NCBI RefSeq assembly: GCF_009864005.1
Contig: NZ_WEZQ01000014.1
Span: 124,001-188,000 of the forward strand
Direction: 5' to 3'
Source of the DNA: Furfurilactobacillus milii
Lineage (GTDB): Bacteria > Bacillota > Bacilli > Lactobacillales > Lactobacillaceae
Length of the DNA: 64,000 nucleotides
The position numbers were made by a program, and so were the translations under genes. Under the pieces are notes generated by a model. That model was not told where the DNA came from and ran no database searches. It saw only the letters and a program-made list of their open reading frames with translations. Of this stretch, positions 44,658 to 53,695 are shown one piece after another. The stretch's first letter is position 1; each line of letters begins with the position of its first letter.

Positions 44658-46049
44658 ATGCAAGTTATTAATTACATCATGTCCCTTGGGGCTAGTGTTA
44701 TGATGCCAATCATATTTCTTATTTTTGGGTTGCTACTCGGAATGGGCCTTGGAAAGTCACTCAAGGCCGGACTATCTGTTGGTGTTGGGTTTGTTGGCTT
44801 AAACGTGATTACGCAATTATTGGCGACTAATCTTGGGCCCGCTGTTAATCAGATGGTCAAGTTATATCATCTACATTTACACACGTTGGATATTGGATGG
44901 CCAGCGGCTTCTGCAGTAGCATTTGGTACAAAAGTTGGTGCCATTATCATTCCATTGGGACTGGGCATCAACGTGTTAATGTTGCTGACTAAGACTACTA
45001 AGACACTTAATATCGATCTTTGGAACTATTGGCACTTTGCATTTATTGGATCGATTGTGTCCATTGCAACAAAGAGTTTCTGGTGGGGAATTTTTGCTGC
45101 TATCTCCGTATTTATTGTTACCTTGGTCGGGGCGGACCGATCTCAAAAAGCTGTCGAATCATTTTATGGTAAAGATCTTGAGGGTATCTCGATTCCACAA
45201 GCATTTTGTGTTTCATTCATTCCATTTGCTATTGTGACGGATTGGATTGTAGAACATATTCCCGGATTGAATAAGGTTGATTTAGATGCCGACAAAATGA
45301 AAAAAAGGTTCGGTATCATGGGGGATCCTATTTTCCTAGGTGTAGTTATTGGCATTTTATTGGGATTTCTAGCACGATATCCAGTTGCAAAAACTTTGCA
45401 GTTGGGAATTATCCTAAGTGCCGTTATGGTATTGATTCCGCGAATCACTTCATTGTTTATTGAAGGACTAAGTCCAATTTCAAAACGATCGCAGGAGCTT
45501 ATTTCTAAACATTTCAAGGGTCGTTCATTTAACATCGGGATGACGCCTGCGTTAGTGATTGGACATCCAACAACTTTAGTGGTGTCATTACTCCTTGTGC
45601 CAATGATCTTATTCTTGTCGATCATTATTCCTGGAAATGAATTTCTGCCCCTAGCCAGCTTGTCTGGCTTGATTTACCTATTTCCACTTGTACTTCCTTA
45701 CACTCATGGCAATGTGTTACGAACTTTTCTAACCGGCTTGATTTCACTAGTTGTAGGTGTTCTTTCGGCCACGAGTTTAGCAGCTATTTTTACTGCGGCT
45801 GTAAAACTAGTCCAAAAGAATTTGATTCCAGTAGGGACAACTTCAGTTGCAAGTATCGACTTTGCAGCAAGTCCCTTGGCATGGATTACTTATTTCTTCA
45901 CGAATAATCTAGCCGGTATTGGTGCTGGTATCTTAGCTATCTGCGCTGTGTTATTGATGATTTATAACCGTCGCAAGATTGTCGATGAACAGGGCGTTTC
46001 TAGCAAAAAAGATAGTAAGATTACAAATTCGGAAAGTTCAATCAATTAA
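44658..46049 (+). CDS. Galactitol-type PTS IIC permease, without IIA or IIB
   Basis: A 463-residue membrane protein with about eleven helices, resembling GatC. FLIFGLLLGMGLGKSLKAGL and GWPAASAVAFG are typical segments. In PTS systems GatC imports galactitol with GatA and GatB, but neither is adjacent. It either borrows them from another locus or works as a plain carrier for a sugar acid; its shared operator with kduD favours a uronate or KDG-type substrate. AAAGGA precedes the ATG. Confidence 0.7.
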   Translation: MQVINYIMSLGASVMMPIIFLIFGLLLGMGLGKSLKAGLSVGVGFVGLNVITQLLATNLGPAVNQMVKLYHLHLHTLDIGWPAASAVAFGTKVGAIIIPLGLGINVLMLLTKTTKTLNIDLWNYWHFAFIGSIVSIATKSFWWGIFAAISVFIVTLVGADRSQKAVESFYGKDLEGISIPQAFCVSFIPFAIVTDWIVEHIPGLNKVDLDADKMKKRFGIMGDPIFLGVVIGILLGFLARYPVAKTLQLGIILSAVMVLIPRITSLFIEGLSPISKRSQELISKHFKGRSFNIGMTPALVIGHPTTLVVSLLLVPMILFLSIIIPGNEFLPLASLSGLIYLFPLVLPYTHGNVLRTFLTGLISLVVGVLSATSLAAIFTAAVKLVQKNLIPVGTTSVASIDFAASPLAWITYFFTNNLAGIGAGILAICAVLLMIYNRRKIVDEQGVSSKKDSKITNSESSIN

Positions 46050-46068
46050 TTGATTTTTGAATCTATAC

Positions 46069-46115
46069 AAAAAAGACCAAATCGCCTTCAAAATAGAAGG
46101 AGGTCTGGTCTTTTT
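46069..46115. terminator. Bidirectional intrinsic terminator
   Basis: AAAAAGACCA pairs with TGGTCTTTTT, with an inner CCTTC/GAAGG stem, between converging genes. Confidence 0.8.
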
Positions 46116-46130
46116 CATATTCGGTGCATT

Positions 46131-46892
46131 TTATATTTTATCTATGATTTCTTTTTGAGCTGCCTTAGCGAGTTGAACTATCTTTTTTCGCTTTTCAGAG
46201 CCCATGCGAAATTTTGGAGCCGTGATACTGAAGGCACCATAAATTTTTTGATATTTAGTAATAACAAAACCGACGCAAAAGATATCAACTTCATTTTCTT
46301 CATCGTCAACAGAATAGCCACGTCCTTTAGTAGTCTGTAAATCGGCAATTAATGCATCAGAGGTTGTGATAGTGTTCGGTGTGACTTTTTTTAGATCGGT
46401 GTGATCAAGATAATCAGCCATTTCTGTATCTGAATAGGCTGACAAGATGGCTTTTCCCATCGAAGATGAATACATATTCATTCGACCACCAATTCTAGAT
46501 TTTAAAAAGATGCTTTGTGGACTTTCAAATTTGTCTAGAAGCACAATTTCATTGTCATTGACGATACCTAAATTAATCGTTTCGCCTGTACTATCGCGAA
46601 GGCGAGATAACGTTGGCGTCACAATTGATCGAATATCAAATTCTTCAGATGCCTTTTCACCATAGGCAAGCAATGATACATCTAAAAAGTAGGCTTTAGT
46701 GTTTTCATCTCGTGTCACAAATTTTAGTGCTTCCAGTGTAGTTAAAATCTTTAACGTTGTTGGTTTTGTCATGCCAATCCCATCGCTTATTTCCTTAAGC
46801 GTAGGGGCGGTTTCAGAGTTCAATAAGTAATCGAGAATTTCTTTGGCACGAATGAGTACAGTACCGTAGAGTTTATTAGTAGATTCAGACAT
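46131..46892 (-). CDS. IclR-family regulator (KDG-type)
   Basis: A 253-residue regulator. The N-terminal winged helix (about 10-65) has PTLKEISDGIGMTKPTTLKI. The C-terminal effector domain has GETINLGIVNDNEIVLLDK, SSMGKAILSAYSD and GYSVDDEENEVD, all IclR hallmarks. In this family KdgR controls uronate and KDG genes, matching its neighbours. A copy of the shared palindrome lies just before it, suggesting autoregulation. Confidence 0.85.
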   Translation of the reverse strand: MSESTNKLYGTVLIRAKEILDYLLNSETAPTLKEISDGIGMTKPTTLKILTTLEALKFVTRDENTKAYFLDVSLLAYGEKASEEFDIRSIVTPTLSRLRDSTGETINLGIVNDNEIVLLDKFESPQSIFLKSRIGGRMNMYSSSMGKAILSAYSDTEMADYLDHTDLKKVTPNTITTSDALIADLQTTKGRGYSVDDEENEVDIFCVGFVITKYQKIYGAFSITAPKFRMGSEKRKKIVQLAKAAQKEIIDKI

Positions 46893-46908
46893 TGAATTCA
46901 GCCTTTCC

Positions 46909-46925
46909 GTTTCTTATTTAGAAAT
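46909..46925. promoter_or_regulatory. Operator-like palindrome before the IclR gene
   Basis: TTTCTTATTTAGAAAT resembles the two 17-base sites near kduD and the IIC gene, with changes mainly at the centre. Confidence 0.5.
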
Positions 46926-47052
46926 GATAACTCTAGAATTGTAAGCCATTTTTATCGAGACGTCACGAGGTAAGTAGACTGAATCTTAAGTTTTTCTAAT
47001 TGAATCTAAATTAACAAAAATACTATTTGTGGAAGTTTAACTAAAAAGGTTT

Positions 47053-48093
47053 CTAACTATTAAGCTTAATCAGCAAACTGCCAATATAAAGTTCCACAAG
47101 ATCCTTAAAGTTCCGTGGATTCAGTCCCGTTTCTTCGTGAATTTTGTTCAGCTGGTAGCTAAGCGTGTTGCGATGAATGTGCAGGTTAGTGGCTGCGTGT
47201 ACTAAATTGCCGTTAGCATCGATAAATGCATCCAGTGTTTTGAAAAGCTCTCCCTGATCACCGTCAATGGTAGCGTTGCGCAGTCGTTCAAGGGTATCGG
47301 GGATAATCAATTTACTATTGGCGATTGCGCTGATAAACTGAACCTGTTCAAACGAAATTAGGCTCGGATCGGCTAGTTTTGTTTGAATATCAATGACCTG
47401 TAAGGCCTGATTGACCGTCGTTTTAATAAGGTTCGTTTTGGTGCCGATCCCAATGGCAATATGGTTGTCCTTGGCGAAACTAGTTAACCGTTTAATCGTT
47501 GTGTCGTAGGCAGTTAAAACGAGGCTGGTGTTGTCACTCAACTGAAGTAAGTAATCCGCAGTATCCATGGGAATTTGCGGCAGGTGGGTGGCGTGCAGGG
47601 CTAGGGCTACTCTTGGTTGTTCAACATGGATACCCAATTGTTCAGCTTCCAAGTACAAGGATGAACTTTTAGAAATGATGGTTTTCGTTTGAATCCACTG
47701 ATGTAGGAAACGATTTAGACGGGAGGTGTGTTCCTGACGAATGGCGTCCGTTTGCGCTTGAGAAATCAACAGTTCCGTTGCAGTGCTCAATAAAGATGCC
47801 AATGGTGTAACTTTCTCCGGATCGCCAGTAATCCCGATGACGCCAATAATTTGGTGATTAAACACAACCGGTGAATTGACGCCAGGTTGACCGTGTTCGC
47901 CATATGATTCGGCCATTGGTAATGACTGGCCCGAGCTAATTGCTTCAACGGCGCCGCGATGGAGTGATCCAATTCGCTTTTTATCACCACTAGCGATGAT
48001 GGTGCCGGTTTCATCCATCATATTGATATTGTAAGGAATCTGTTTCATCATCTTATCTACGATTGACTGTGCAAGAGCTGGCTCAAGCTTCAT
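47053..48093 (-). CDS. CdaR-type sugar diacid regulator
   Basis: A 346-residue activator. The N-terminal diacid-recognition domain (about 1-135) includes VDKMMKQIPYNINMMDETG and the FNHQIIGVIGITGDP segment. The C-terminal helix-turn-helix includes LHIHRNTLSYQLNKI, the PucR/CdaR signature. In known cases it senses D-glycerate or sugar diacids. It faces a permease and glycerate kinase, which it should activate. GGGGTGA precedes the ATG. Confidence 0.85.
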   Translation of the reverse strand: MKLEPALAQSIVDKMMKQIPYNINMMDETGTIIASGDKKRIGSLHRGAVEAISSGQSLPMAESYGEHGQPGVNSPVVFNHQIIGVIGITGDPEKVTPLASLLSTATELLISQAQTDAIRQEHTSRLNRFLHQWIQTKTIISKSSSLYLEAEQLGIHVEQPRVALALHATHLPQIPMDTADYLLQLSDNTSLVLTAYDTTIKRLTSFAKDNHIAIGIGTKTNLIKTTVNQALQVIDIQTKLADPSLISFEQVQFISAIANSKLIIPDTLERLRNATIDGDQGELFKTLDAFIDANGNLVHAATNLHIHRNTLSYQLNKIHEETGLNPRNFKDLVELYIGSLLIKLNS

Positions 48094-48226
48094 TTAAATC
48101 ACCCCGATTAACAGCGTTTGATTAGCGCTAGTTCCCTATAGTTATCTTAAGACATCTAAGTATTGTGAATGAATATGCAAAGTGACCAAATTCACACAAC
48201 ATTTTTGGCAGTTTGATACTGTTTTA

Positions 48227-48240
48227 TGTAACCGCTTTAA
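48227..48240. promoter_or_regulatory. cre-like site before the permease gene
   Basis: TGTAACCGCTTTAA matches cre at 13 of 14 positions; it lies about 47 bases before the permease start. Confidence 0.5.
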
Positions 48241-48286
48241 CGTAAAGTATACCGTAAAGTTAGTAATCTATTTGGAGGGATGTACT

Positions 48287-49597
48287 GTGGTAAACGTAAC
48301 GGTGAGTTGGATCGGTGCGCTGGTTGGGTTAGCTTTAGCCATTATTTTGATTTTACGTAAACTCAACCCAGTGTACTCGTTATTATTGGGGACGATTGTC
48401 GGCGCCATTATCGGAGGTGCCAACTTGGTTCAAACGGTGAATATTGTGGTCGCCGGAACCCAAAGTGTGATGGGGACGGTGGTGCGCGTGTTGGCTGCTG
48501 GTGTGCTGGCTGGTGTCATGATGGAATCTGGCGCCGCTAACACGATTGCCAAGACGATTGTGAACAAACTTGGTGAGGGGCTGGCGATATTCTCGCTCGC
48601 CTTATCAACGATGATTATCACAGCGGTTGGTGTCTTTATCCCAGTTGCTGTGTTGATTGTCGCACCGATTGCGCTTGAAGTTGGTAGCCGCATGAAGATT
48701 TCCAAACTGGCGCTACTGGTTGCCCTGTCTGGCGGCGGTAAAGCTGGTAACATCATTTCGCCCAATCCGAACACGATTGCGGCTGCGCGTGGCTTCCATT
48801 TGCAACTGAGTTCTGTGATGGTAGCGGACTTTGTGCCAGCGTTGTTTGGTCTTGCAATGGCCGTTTTGCTGGCGACCGTTTTGAAGAATCATGGCGACAT
48901 TGCCAGCATGGCGGATGTTGAAGCAAATCAAGACACGGGTGCGACGCCTGATCCAGATAATTTGCCATCGTTTCGGTCTGCCATCGTTGCGCCACTTGTG
49001 GCGGTTATCTTGTTGCTGATTAATCCAATCGGCAGCATTTTGCACATCGCTGTCCTGCAGAAGTTCCAGGTTGACGCGATGTACATTCTACCGTTGGCTG
49101 GAGTGCTGGGGATGTTTGCCATGCATCAAGGTCGACAGATTCTTGCCTACACTAAGTCAGGTATGGATCGAATGACTGATGTTGTGCTTATCTTGATTGG
49201 TGCCGGTGCTATTGGGGGTCTGATTACCGCCTCAACTTTGCCAGCCGTTATCGTTCATTTGATCAAGATTTCTGGTATCTCTGGCACGTTCTTGGCACCA
49301 ATCGCCGGAATTCTGATGGCTGCTGCAACAGCTTCGACCTCAACCGGTGTCATTCTCGCGACCGGTTCGTTTGGCAAAGCCATTCTGGCCTTCGGAACCG
49401 TGCCACTGGCAGCCGCTGTGATGGTTCATACCGGTGCAACGGTGATTGACCACCTGCCACAAGGAAACTACTTCCACGTCACCGCCAACGCGATGAATAT
49501 GGATCTGAAGGCGCGGATGAAGTCTGTTCCGTATGAAACAGCCGTTGGTCTGACGATGACCATTGTCGGCACGCTTATGTATGGGTTCTTACTCTAG
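48287..49597 (+). CDS. GntP-family permease, probable glycerate uptake
   Basis: A roughly 436-residue carrier with about twelve helices. GGKAGNIISPNPNTIAAARGF and TGATVIDHLPQGNYFH are GntP-family segments. Relatives import gluconate, glycerate or other sugar acids. GTG 48287 lies after GGAGGG; an in-frame ATG at 48182 overlaps the promoter and cre site. It is followed after 12 bases by glycerate kinase, so glycerate is the likely cargo. Confidence 0.8.
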   Translation: MVNVTVSWIGALVGLALAIILILRKLNPVYSLLLGTIVGAIIGGANLVQTVNIVVAGTQSVMGTVVRVLAAGVLAGVMMESGAANTIAKTIVNKLGEGLAIFSLALSTMIITAVGVFIPVAVLIVAPIALEVGSRMKISKLALLVALSGGGKAGNIISPNPNTIAAARGFHLQLSSVMVADFVPALFGLAMAVLLATVLKNHGDIASMADVEANQDTGATPDPDNLPSFRSAIVAPLVAVILLLINPIGSILHIAVLQKFQVDAMYILPLAGVLGMFAMHQGRQILAYTKSGMDRMTDVVLILIGAGAIGGLITASTLPAVIVHLIKISGISGTFLAPIAGILMAAATASTSTGVILATGSFGKAILAFGTVPLAAAVMVHTGATVIDHLPQGNYFHVTANAMNMDLKARMKSVPYETAVGLTMTIVGTLMYGFLL

Positions 49598-49609
49598 GAG
49601 GACAACAAA

Positions 49610-50752
49610 ATGAAATTTGTGATTGCACCAGACTCATTTAAAGGAAGCCTCACTGCCAAGGAAGCAGCAGATGCAATCGAGACCGGTATCAAACGGATTT
49701 TCCCAGATGCCGACTACGAAAACGTGCCCATGGCCGATGGCGGCGAGGGCACTGTCCAATCGCTGGTCGATGCAACGCATGGCACGTTCAGGACGATTGA
49801 CGTTCTGAATCCACTGCAAGAGACCGTTCCTGCTGAGTATGGCATCTTGGGCGATGGCCAAACAGCTGTGATTGAAATGGCAGCCGCCAGCGGTATTCAG
49901 TTTGTTAACGACGAAACAAAGAACCCACTGATTACCACGACTTACGGCACCGGTCAGCTGATTGCGGATGCGTTGCAACGTGGCGCTACTGAAATTATCA
50001 TCGGTATTGGTGGCAGTGCGACCACAGATGGCGGTGCGGGGATGGCCGAGGCGTTAGGTGCCAAGTTCTTAGATGCCTCTGGGGAGCCAGTTAAGCGTGG
50101 CGGCGGTGGATTAGCTGACTTGGCGACTATTGATGTCAGTGGCATGAATCCACTGCTTAAGAACGCCCATATTCGAATTGCTTCTGACGTTACGAATCCG
50201 CTGGTTGGTAAAACTGGTTCCGCCGCTGTGTTTGGTCCTCAGAAAGGTGCCACACCTGAGATGGTAAAACAGTTGGATGCAAATTTAGCGCATTACGCTA
50301 ATGTATTGAAGGTGACGCTTGGTGTCGACTTGGCCGATTACCCTGGTGCCGGAGCTGCTGGCGGTTTGGGCGCTGGACTGCTCGCCTTTACCAACGCCAA
50401 GATGGAAAAGGGCGTTGAGATTGTCGTTCAAATGACTAAGTTGAAAGAACGTGCTAAAGACGCTGACTTCGTCTTCACTGGTGAAGGCGGCATCGATTTC
50501 CAGACCCAGTATGGGAAGACGCCGATGGGTACGGCACAAGCTGCTCATAGCGTGAGCGACCATGTGACGGTTATCGCTTTAGCCGGTAATGTTGGGAAGG
50601 GCATTGATCAGCTGTATGACCTCGGGATTGACGTTGTGATGGGGATACTGCCTGGGGTTGAGGATTTACCGACCGCGGTTGCCCATGCGAAGGAAAATTT
50701 GACGAATACTGCGGAGAATGTGGCGCGATTGATTAAACAAACCTTAAAATAA
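49610..50752 (+). CDS. glxK: Glycerate kinase
   Basis: A 380-residue enzyme of normal length. The opening FVIAPDSFKGSLTAKEA, MADGGEGT near 43, GIGGSATTDGGAGM near 125 and GEGGIDFQTQYGKTP near 285 are hallmark segments. It phosphorylates D-glycerate with ATP and feeds lower glycolysis. AGGAGG precedes the ATG; it is co-transcribed with the permease. Confidence 0.95.
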   Translation: MKFVIAPDSFKGSLTAKEAADAIETGIKRIFPDADYENVPMADGGEGTVQSLVDATHGTFRTIDVLNPLQETVPAEYGILGDGQTAVIEMAAASGIQFVNDETKNPLITTTYGTGQLIADALQRGATEIIIGIGGSATTDGGAGMAEALGAKFLDASGEPVKRGGGGLADLATIDVSGMNPLLKNAHIRIASDVTNPLVGKTGSAAVFGPQKGATPEMVKQLDANLAHYANVLKVTLGVDLADYPGAGAAGGLGAGLLAFTNAKMEKGVEIVVQMTKLKERAKDADFVFTGEGGIDFQTQYGKTPMGTAQAAHSVSDHVTVIALAGNVGKGIDQLYDLGIDVVMGILPGVEDLPTAVAHAKENLTNTAENVARLIKQTLK

Positions 50753-51089
50753 CAGAGTACTAAAAGCCAAACAGGAAGATTTTACTAGCAGTCGTAAAAT
50801 TTCCCTGTTTTTTGCATTTGATATACCATATTAATTTTAAAAAATGATCGAGAAAGTATAGATGTCCATTTACTTCAATAAAAGATCACAAATTTTATTT
50901 TACCCTATGATTTTGGTCAAATTTGGAGATTAAGATGTTTCAAGTAAATGGTGAATCATTAAATAATCAAGTGATATCAGCGGGTTATCCATTAGTCTCT
51001 AATTGTTGTGAACGCTTATAACTTTGTTTCAATATAGAGCGACAAAAGATAGAATGAATTAGTAGAAAAATGGAAAAGGTGAACATGTA
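50753..51089. other. Intergenic stretch at the left edge of the defence island
   Basis: After the terminator of the glycerate operon the composition becomes AT-rich. No gene, repeat or tRNA-like attachment site is visible. Confidence 0.5.
50769..50813 (+). terminator. Intrinsic terminator of the glycerate operon
   Basis: AACAGGAAGATTTTAC pairs with GTAAAATTTCCCTGTT and is followed by TTTT. Confidence 0.8.
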
Positions 51090-52028
51090 ATGAAGAGTGA
51101 TTTTAAAGTTCCGGGCTATACAGACAGTGTAGCGAGAGAAAATATTGTCATGAAGGCATTAGTTGCTGCCCTTCAGGATGCTGGTGGGAAGTTGAATAAA
51201 AAAGAAGCACGTAATCAGCTGCCTAAGTTTGACAAGAGAATTACCGACGATGTTCTATGGTATGCAAAGCCCGCCCCTAAAAGGGGCGGCACCTATATTC
51301 CGTTTACTTTTACAATATCATGGGCGGCGAGGCATTTAGCACTGGCAGGCTACCTGATTGATGAACGAATGAAACCTTACGTTTTGACGGACAAAGGATT
51401 GAAGGCAGATGTCAGCAAGCTCAGTGGGGAGAAAGTTCGAAAAATTTCACAGCCGCTGTTGGATGAAATTCAGGCAGAGAAAAAGAAGAATAAAGACTCA
51501 ATTCAAGAGGTTGAAAAGAAAGAATCAAAAGAAAGCGAAGATTCTGCTTCAGAGCTTCCTGATGAAACTGAAACTTGGAAAGATCAACTAAAAGCTCAGT
51601 TAGGGGTTATGAATCCATATCAATTTGAAAAATTCAGCCGTCGCTTAATTAAAGAGATGGGTGCAGAAATAGATGATAGTCTAGGAATTCAAAAATCGCG
51701 AGACGGCGGGATAGACGGCTATGCTTACTTTAAAACTGATGGCTTTCGAACAATTCGGGTAGCCATTCAATCGAAACGGTACAATCATCAAGTAGGTGAT
51801 AACGCAGTTCGTGATTTTCGTGGGGCAATTCAAAATGGTACGGAGTATGGTATTTTAATTGCGACCAACTACTTTTCAGATTCGGCACAAAGGGAAGCCA
51901 AAGATCCCTCAAAAAGCACGCCAATAACGTTGCTAGATATAGAGGATATTGTGGACTTGGTGGAAAAGTATCAATTATTTTTGAACAGAATTGAAACATT
52001 TGAGCTGGGTTCTTTTTATTTTGAGTAG
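51090..52028 (+). CDS. Mrr-like restriction endonuclease
   Basis: A 312-residue protein that should cut modified foreign DNA. The N-terminal winged-helix Mrr_N domain (about 1-115) has FTFTISWAARHLALAGY and VLTDKG. A charged, Lys/Glu-rich linker spans about 130-160. The C-terminal PD-(D/E)xK nuclease domain has YQFEKFSRRLIKEMG, RDGGIDGYAY (metal Asp) and AIQSKRY (catalytic Q-x-K). AAGGTGA precedes the ATG. It opens the defence island and is followed by a small gene. Confidence 0.8.
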   Translation: MKSDFKVPGYTDSVARENIVMKALVAALQDAGGKLNKKEARNQLPKFDKRITDDVLWYAKPAPKRGGTYIPFTFTISWAARHLALAGYLIDERMKPYVLTDKGLKADVSKLSGEKVRKISQPLLDEIQAEKKKNKDSIQEVEKKESKESEDSASELPDETETWKDQLKAQLGVMNPYQFEKFSRRLIKEMGAEIDDSLGIQKSRDGGIDGYAYFKTDGFRTIRVAIQSKRYNHQVGDNAVRDFRGAIQNGTEYGILIATNYFSDSAQREAKDPSKSTPITLLDIEDIVDLVEKYQLFLNRIETFELGSFYFE

Positions 52029-52062
52029 GGTAAAGTGAAAAATAATATGAGGAGTTACATCA

Positions 52063-52404
52063 ATGACAGAATTTGAAAAAATCGCTCAAGTTTTTAGCAT
52101 TAGGTTAAAAAATCCAATTGGACAGGTCTATGCATCATTACCAAACTCAACGTACAAAATTTGGATGCCTTGGTTGGATAATAAACTACATGGACAGTGG
52201 CTTAATGAATGGGATGAAAGTGCTCAGGAGATTCGAGAGACTAATGAAGATGTTTTATTAAAGTCAGGATCAGAGTTAAAAATCGATGTTGGGGAAAAAA
52301 GGCTAGTTTGGGGACGATTTGAGGATGGGCCCAAATTTATAGGTGTCTTTCAGTATCAAGAGGATAAGAGTAGAAAAGGCATTAGAATTTACAAAAAAAT
52401 TTAA
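52063..52404 (+). CDS. Small protein of unknown function next to the Mrr-like gene
   Basis: A 113-residue protein rich in Trp, Lys and Glu. I do not recognise the family. Its end (KFIGVFQYQEDKSRKGIRIY) resembles, in pattern, C-terminal strands found in some restriction endonuclease accessory domains, but this is weak. It starts 34 bases after the endonuclease gene with GAGGAG before the ATG, so it is probably co-expressed. A terminator follows. Confidence 0.55.
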   Translation: MTEFEKIAQVFSIRLKNPIGQVYASLPNSTYKIWMPWLDNKLHGQWLNEWDESAQEIRETNEDVLLKSGSELKIDVGEKRLVWGRFEDGPKFIGVFQYQEDKSRKGIRIYKKI

Positions 52405-52460
52405 AGTCAAACTTGTTGATATTGTTCAATATATCGTTTTACAAACTGAATTGAAAATGG

Positions 52461-52504
52461 AGTCAGACCTAGTTGTGTTAAAAAAAGCAAGGTCTGACTT
52501 TTTT
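52461..52504. terminator. Bidirectional intrinsic terminator
   Basis: AGTCAGACCT pairs with AGGTCTGACT around an A-rich loop, followed by TTTT. It separates the Mrr pair from the converging silent hsdS store. Confidence 0.85.
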
Positions 52505-52557
52505 GAGCAAATTTTAATCTAAAAGTGAAATATTATACATAATTTATTGCCACCGAT

Positions 52558-52569
52558 GCTGGTTTACAG
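52558..52569 (-). repeat. Downstream-type recombination site, cassette B
   Basis: On the minus strand CTGTAAACCAGC, inside the longer ATTACTGTAAACCAGC that also occurs at the middle of the expressed hsdS. It closes silent cassette B. Confidence 0.75.
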
Positions 52570-53001
52570 TAATGAGTTTATCTAGTTTTTGAAATAATCT
52601 GCCAATGTCTCTTTGTTCTGAATTTTGAGGCAAATCAACATCAAATTCTGAAAAGATAGATATCCAATGTCTTTCATGACTAGTAGGAATAAACTTTATG
52701 TTTTGCAAAACAAAGTACAGAAAATAAATACTATCAGTTGAAATGGTTTTATTTAAAATCTTTATAGCTGAGCTCTTTACCTTAAACGAAAAGGTTACAA
52801 AATGTGAGCCAGTCGTAAAATCGTCGAATATTATAACTGGATTGTCTTTGCTCGCCTTCCTAATTCCATTAACCTCATTCGTGTAGCCTAAGATAAATGT
52901 CTTGCCAGCCGTTAAAACTGGAGTTTTGAAACTTTTGTTGTAGTCAGTATTCTTAACGAGGTATTTTGTCGGCTGCTCATAGTTGAGAGCATCGCCCAAC
53001 C

Positions 53002-53014
53002 TACGCTTCTGCCA
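53002..53014 (-). repeat. Upstream-type recombination site, cassette B
   Basis: Minus-strand TGGCAGAAGCGTA, coding WQKR, opening silent cassette B. Confidence 0.8.
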
Positions 53015-53107
53015 TGTAATCAGGATTTTTAAGTTGAAAAGCATCGTTCTGTTGGCAAAATTTGATGATCTTTGAATTGAATTTTGCATAATTTTACATA
53101 CTGTAAA

Positions 53108-53133
53108 TTACGCTGGTTTACAGCTATCAGATT
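53108..53133 (-). repeat. Downstream-type recombination site, cassette A (26-base perfect match)
   Basis: Contains minus-strand CTGTAAACCAGCGTAA. Together with ten bases upstream it is identical over 26 bases, in inverted orientation, to 59695-59720 at the end of the expressed hsdS. Confidence 0.85.
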
Positions 53134-53567
53134 GTCTATCTTTTTTAAAGCAATAAAAATTTTGTCTTGTTCCACTGAATTTGGCAAAGTTACAGGAATG
53201 TTTTCTAAGTCATTCGAATTTATAGCATCAAAGGTGGAACCACTACTAACTCTTTCCCAATAATGAGAAGTGTTTAAGTATTGGAAAACATAATACAATA
53301 TTGCAGGACCGGTTATGCCTGCGACTCCACGGCCTAAAACAACGCAAGAATTTGTAATGGCTACTTGTCCCACCGGTGCACGAACTGTCAAGATGAGAGC
53401 ATTTGATCGAGCCATTTTAGTTATCTGTTTGGTCCACACTCTGGGAACAATTTGGCCTAGATGCAGATCAGCATTACCTTGAACTAATATCGAGTCGTTT
53501 GTATCAGTCGTATAATTCTTGCTTGAAGGAGATTGACCCATTATGATTGAAGCAATTTCACTCAGAC

Positions 53568-53580
53568 TACGCTTCTGCCA
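53568..53580 (-). repeat. Upstream-type recombination site, cassette A
   Basis: Minus-strand TGGCAGAAGCGTA, coding WQKR, opening silent cassette A. Confidence 0.8.
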
Positions 53581-53621
53581 AGTATTCAGAATTGCAATGT
53601 TGCAAATATTCAAAAAAACGT

Positions 53622-53649
53622 TTGAGAAGTATTCATCATAGTGCATAAT
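53622..53649 (+). promoter_or_regulatory. Possible hsdR promoter inside the silent cassette leader
   Basis: TTGAGA and CATAAT are 16 bases apart, 46 bases before the hsdR start. An inverted repeat AGGTGTTT/AAACACCT (53652-53678) follows and could be an operator. Confidence 0.45.
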
Positions 53650-53695
53650 TAAGGTGTTTGGTAATAGTGTAAACACCTAGAAACGGAGTAATAGC

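Larger units (their letters stand above)
52544..53089 (-). pseudogene. Silent HsdS target-recognition domain, cassette B
   Basis: A promoterless 181-codon fragment encoding one target-recognition domain of a type I specificity subunit. The recognition domain runs from TWQKR (site 53002-53014) to LITVNQH (site 52558-52569), about 144 residues. The WQKR and VNQ phases are the same as in the expressed hsdS, so recombination at either site gives an in-frame chimera ending at the stop just after VNQHRWQ. The 5' leader is not HsdS-like, which fits a donor cassette and not a gene. It follows cassette A on the same strand. Confidence 0.75.
53029..53676 (-). pseudogene. Silent HsdS target-recognition domain, cassette A
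   Basis: A 215-codon fragment. Its first 35 codons bear no resemblance to an HsdS N-terminus. The recognition domain follows from TWQKRSL (site 53568-53580) to LIAVNQR (site 53108-53133), about 148 residues, with the HsdS-typical GQSPSSKNY and LENIPVTLP segments. After VNQR the frame enters a decayed linker and stops. It has no ribosome binding site and lies opposite to hsdR, sharing its 5' end region with the hsdR promoter. It is best read as a stored donor domain. Confidence 0.75.

Noticed and set aside
48182-48286. Upstream ATG for the GntP-family permease
   Set aside because: It spans the cre-like site and likely promoter; GTG 48287 has GGAGGG and matches the family N-terminus.
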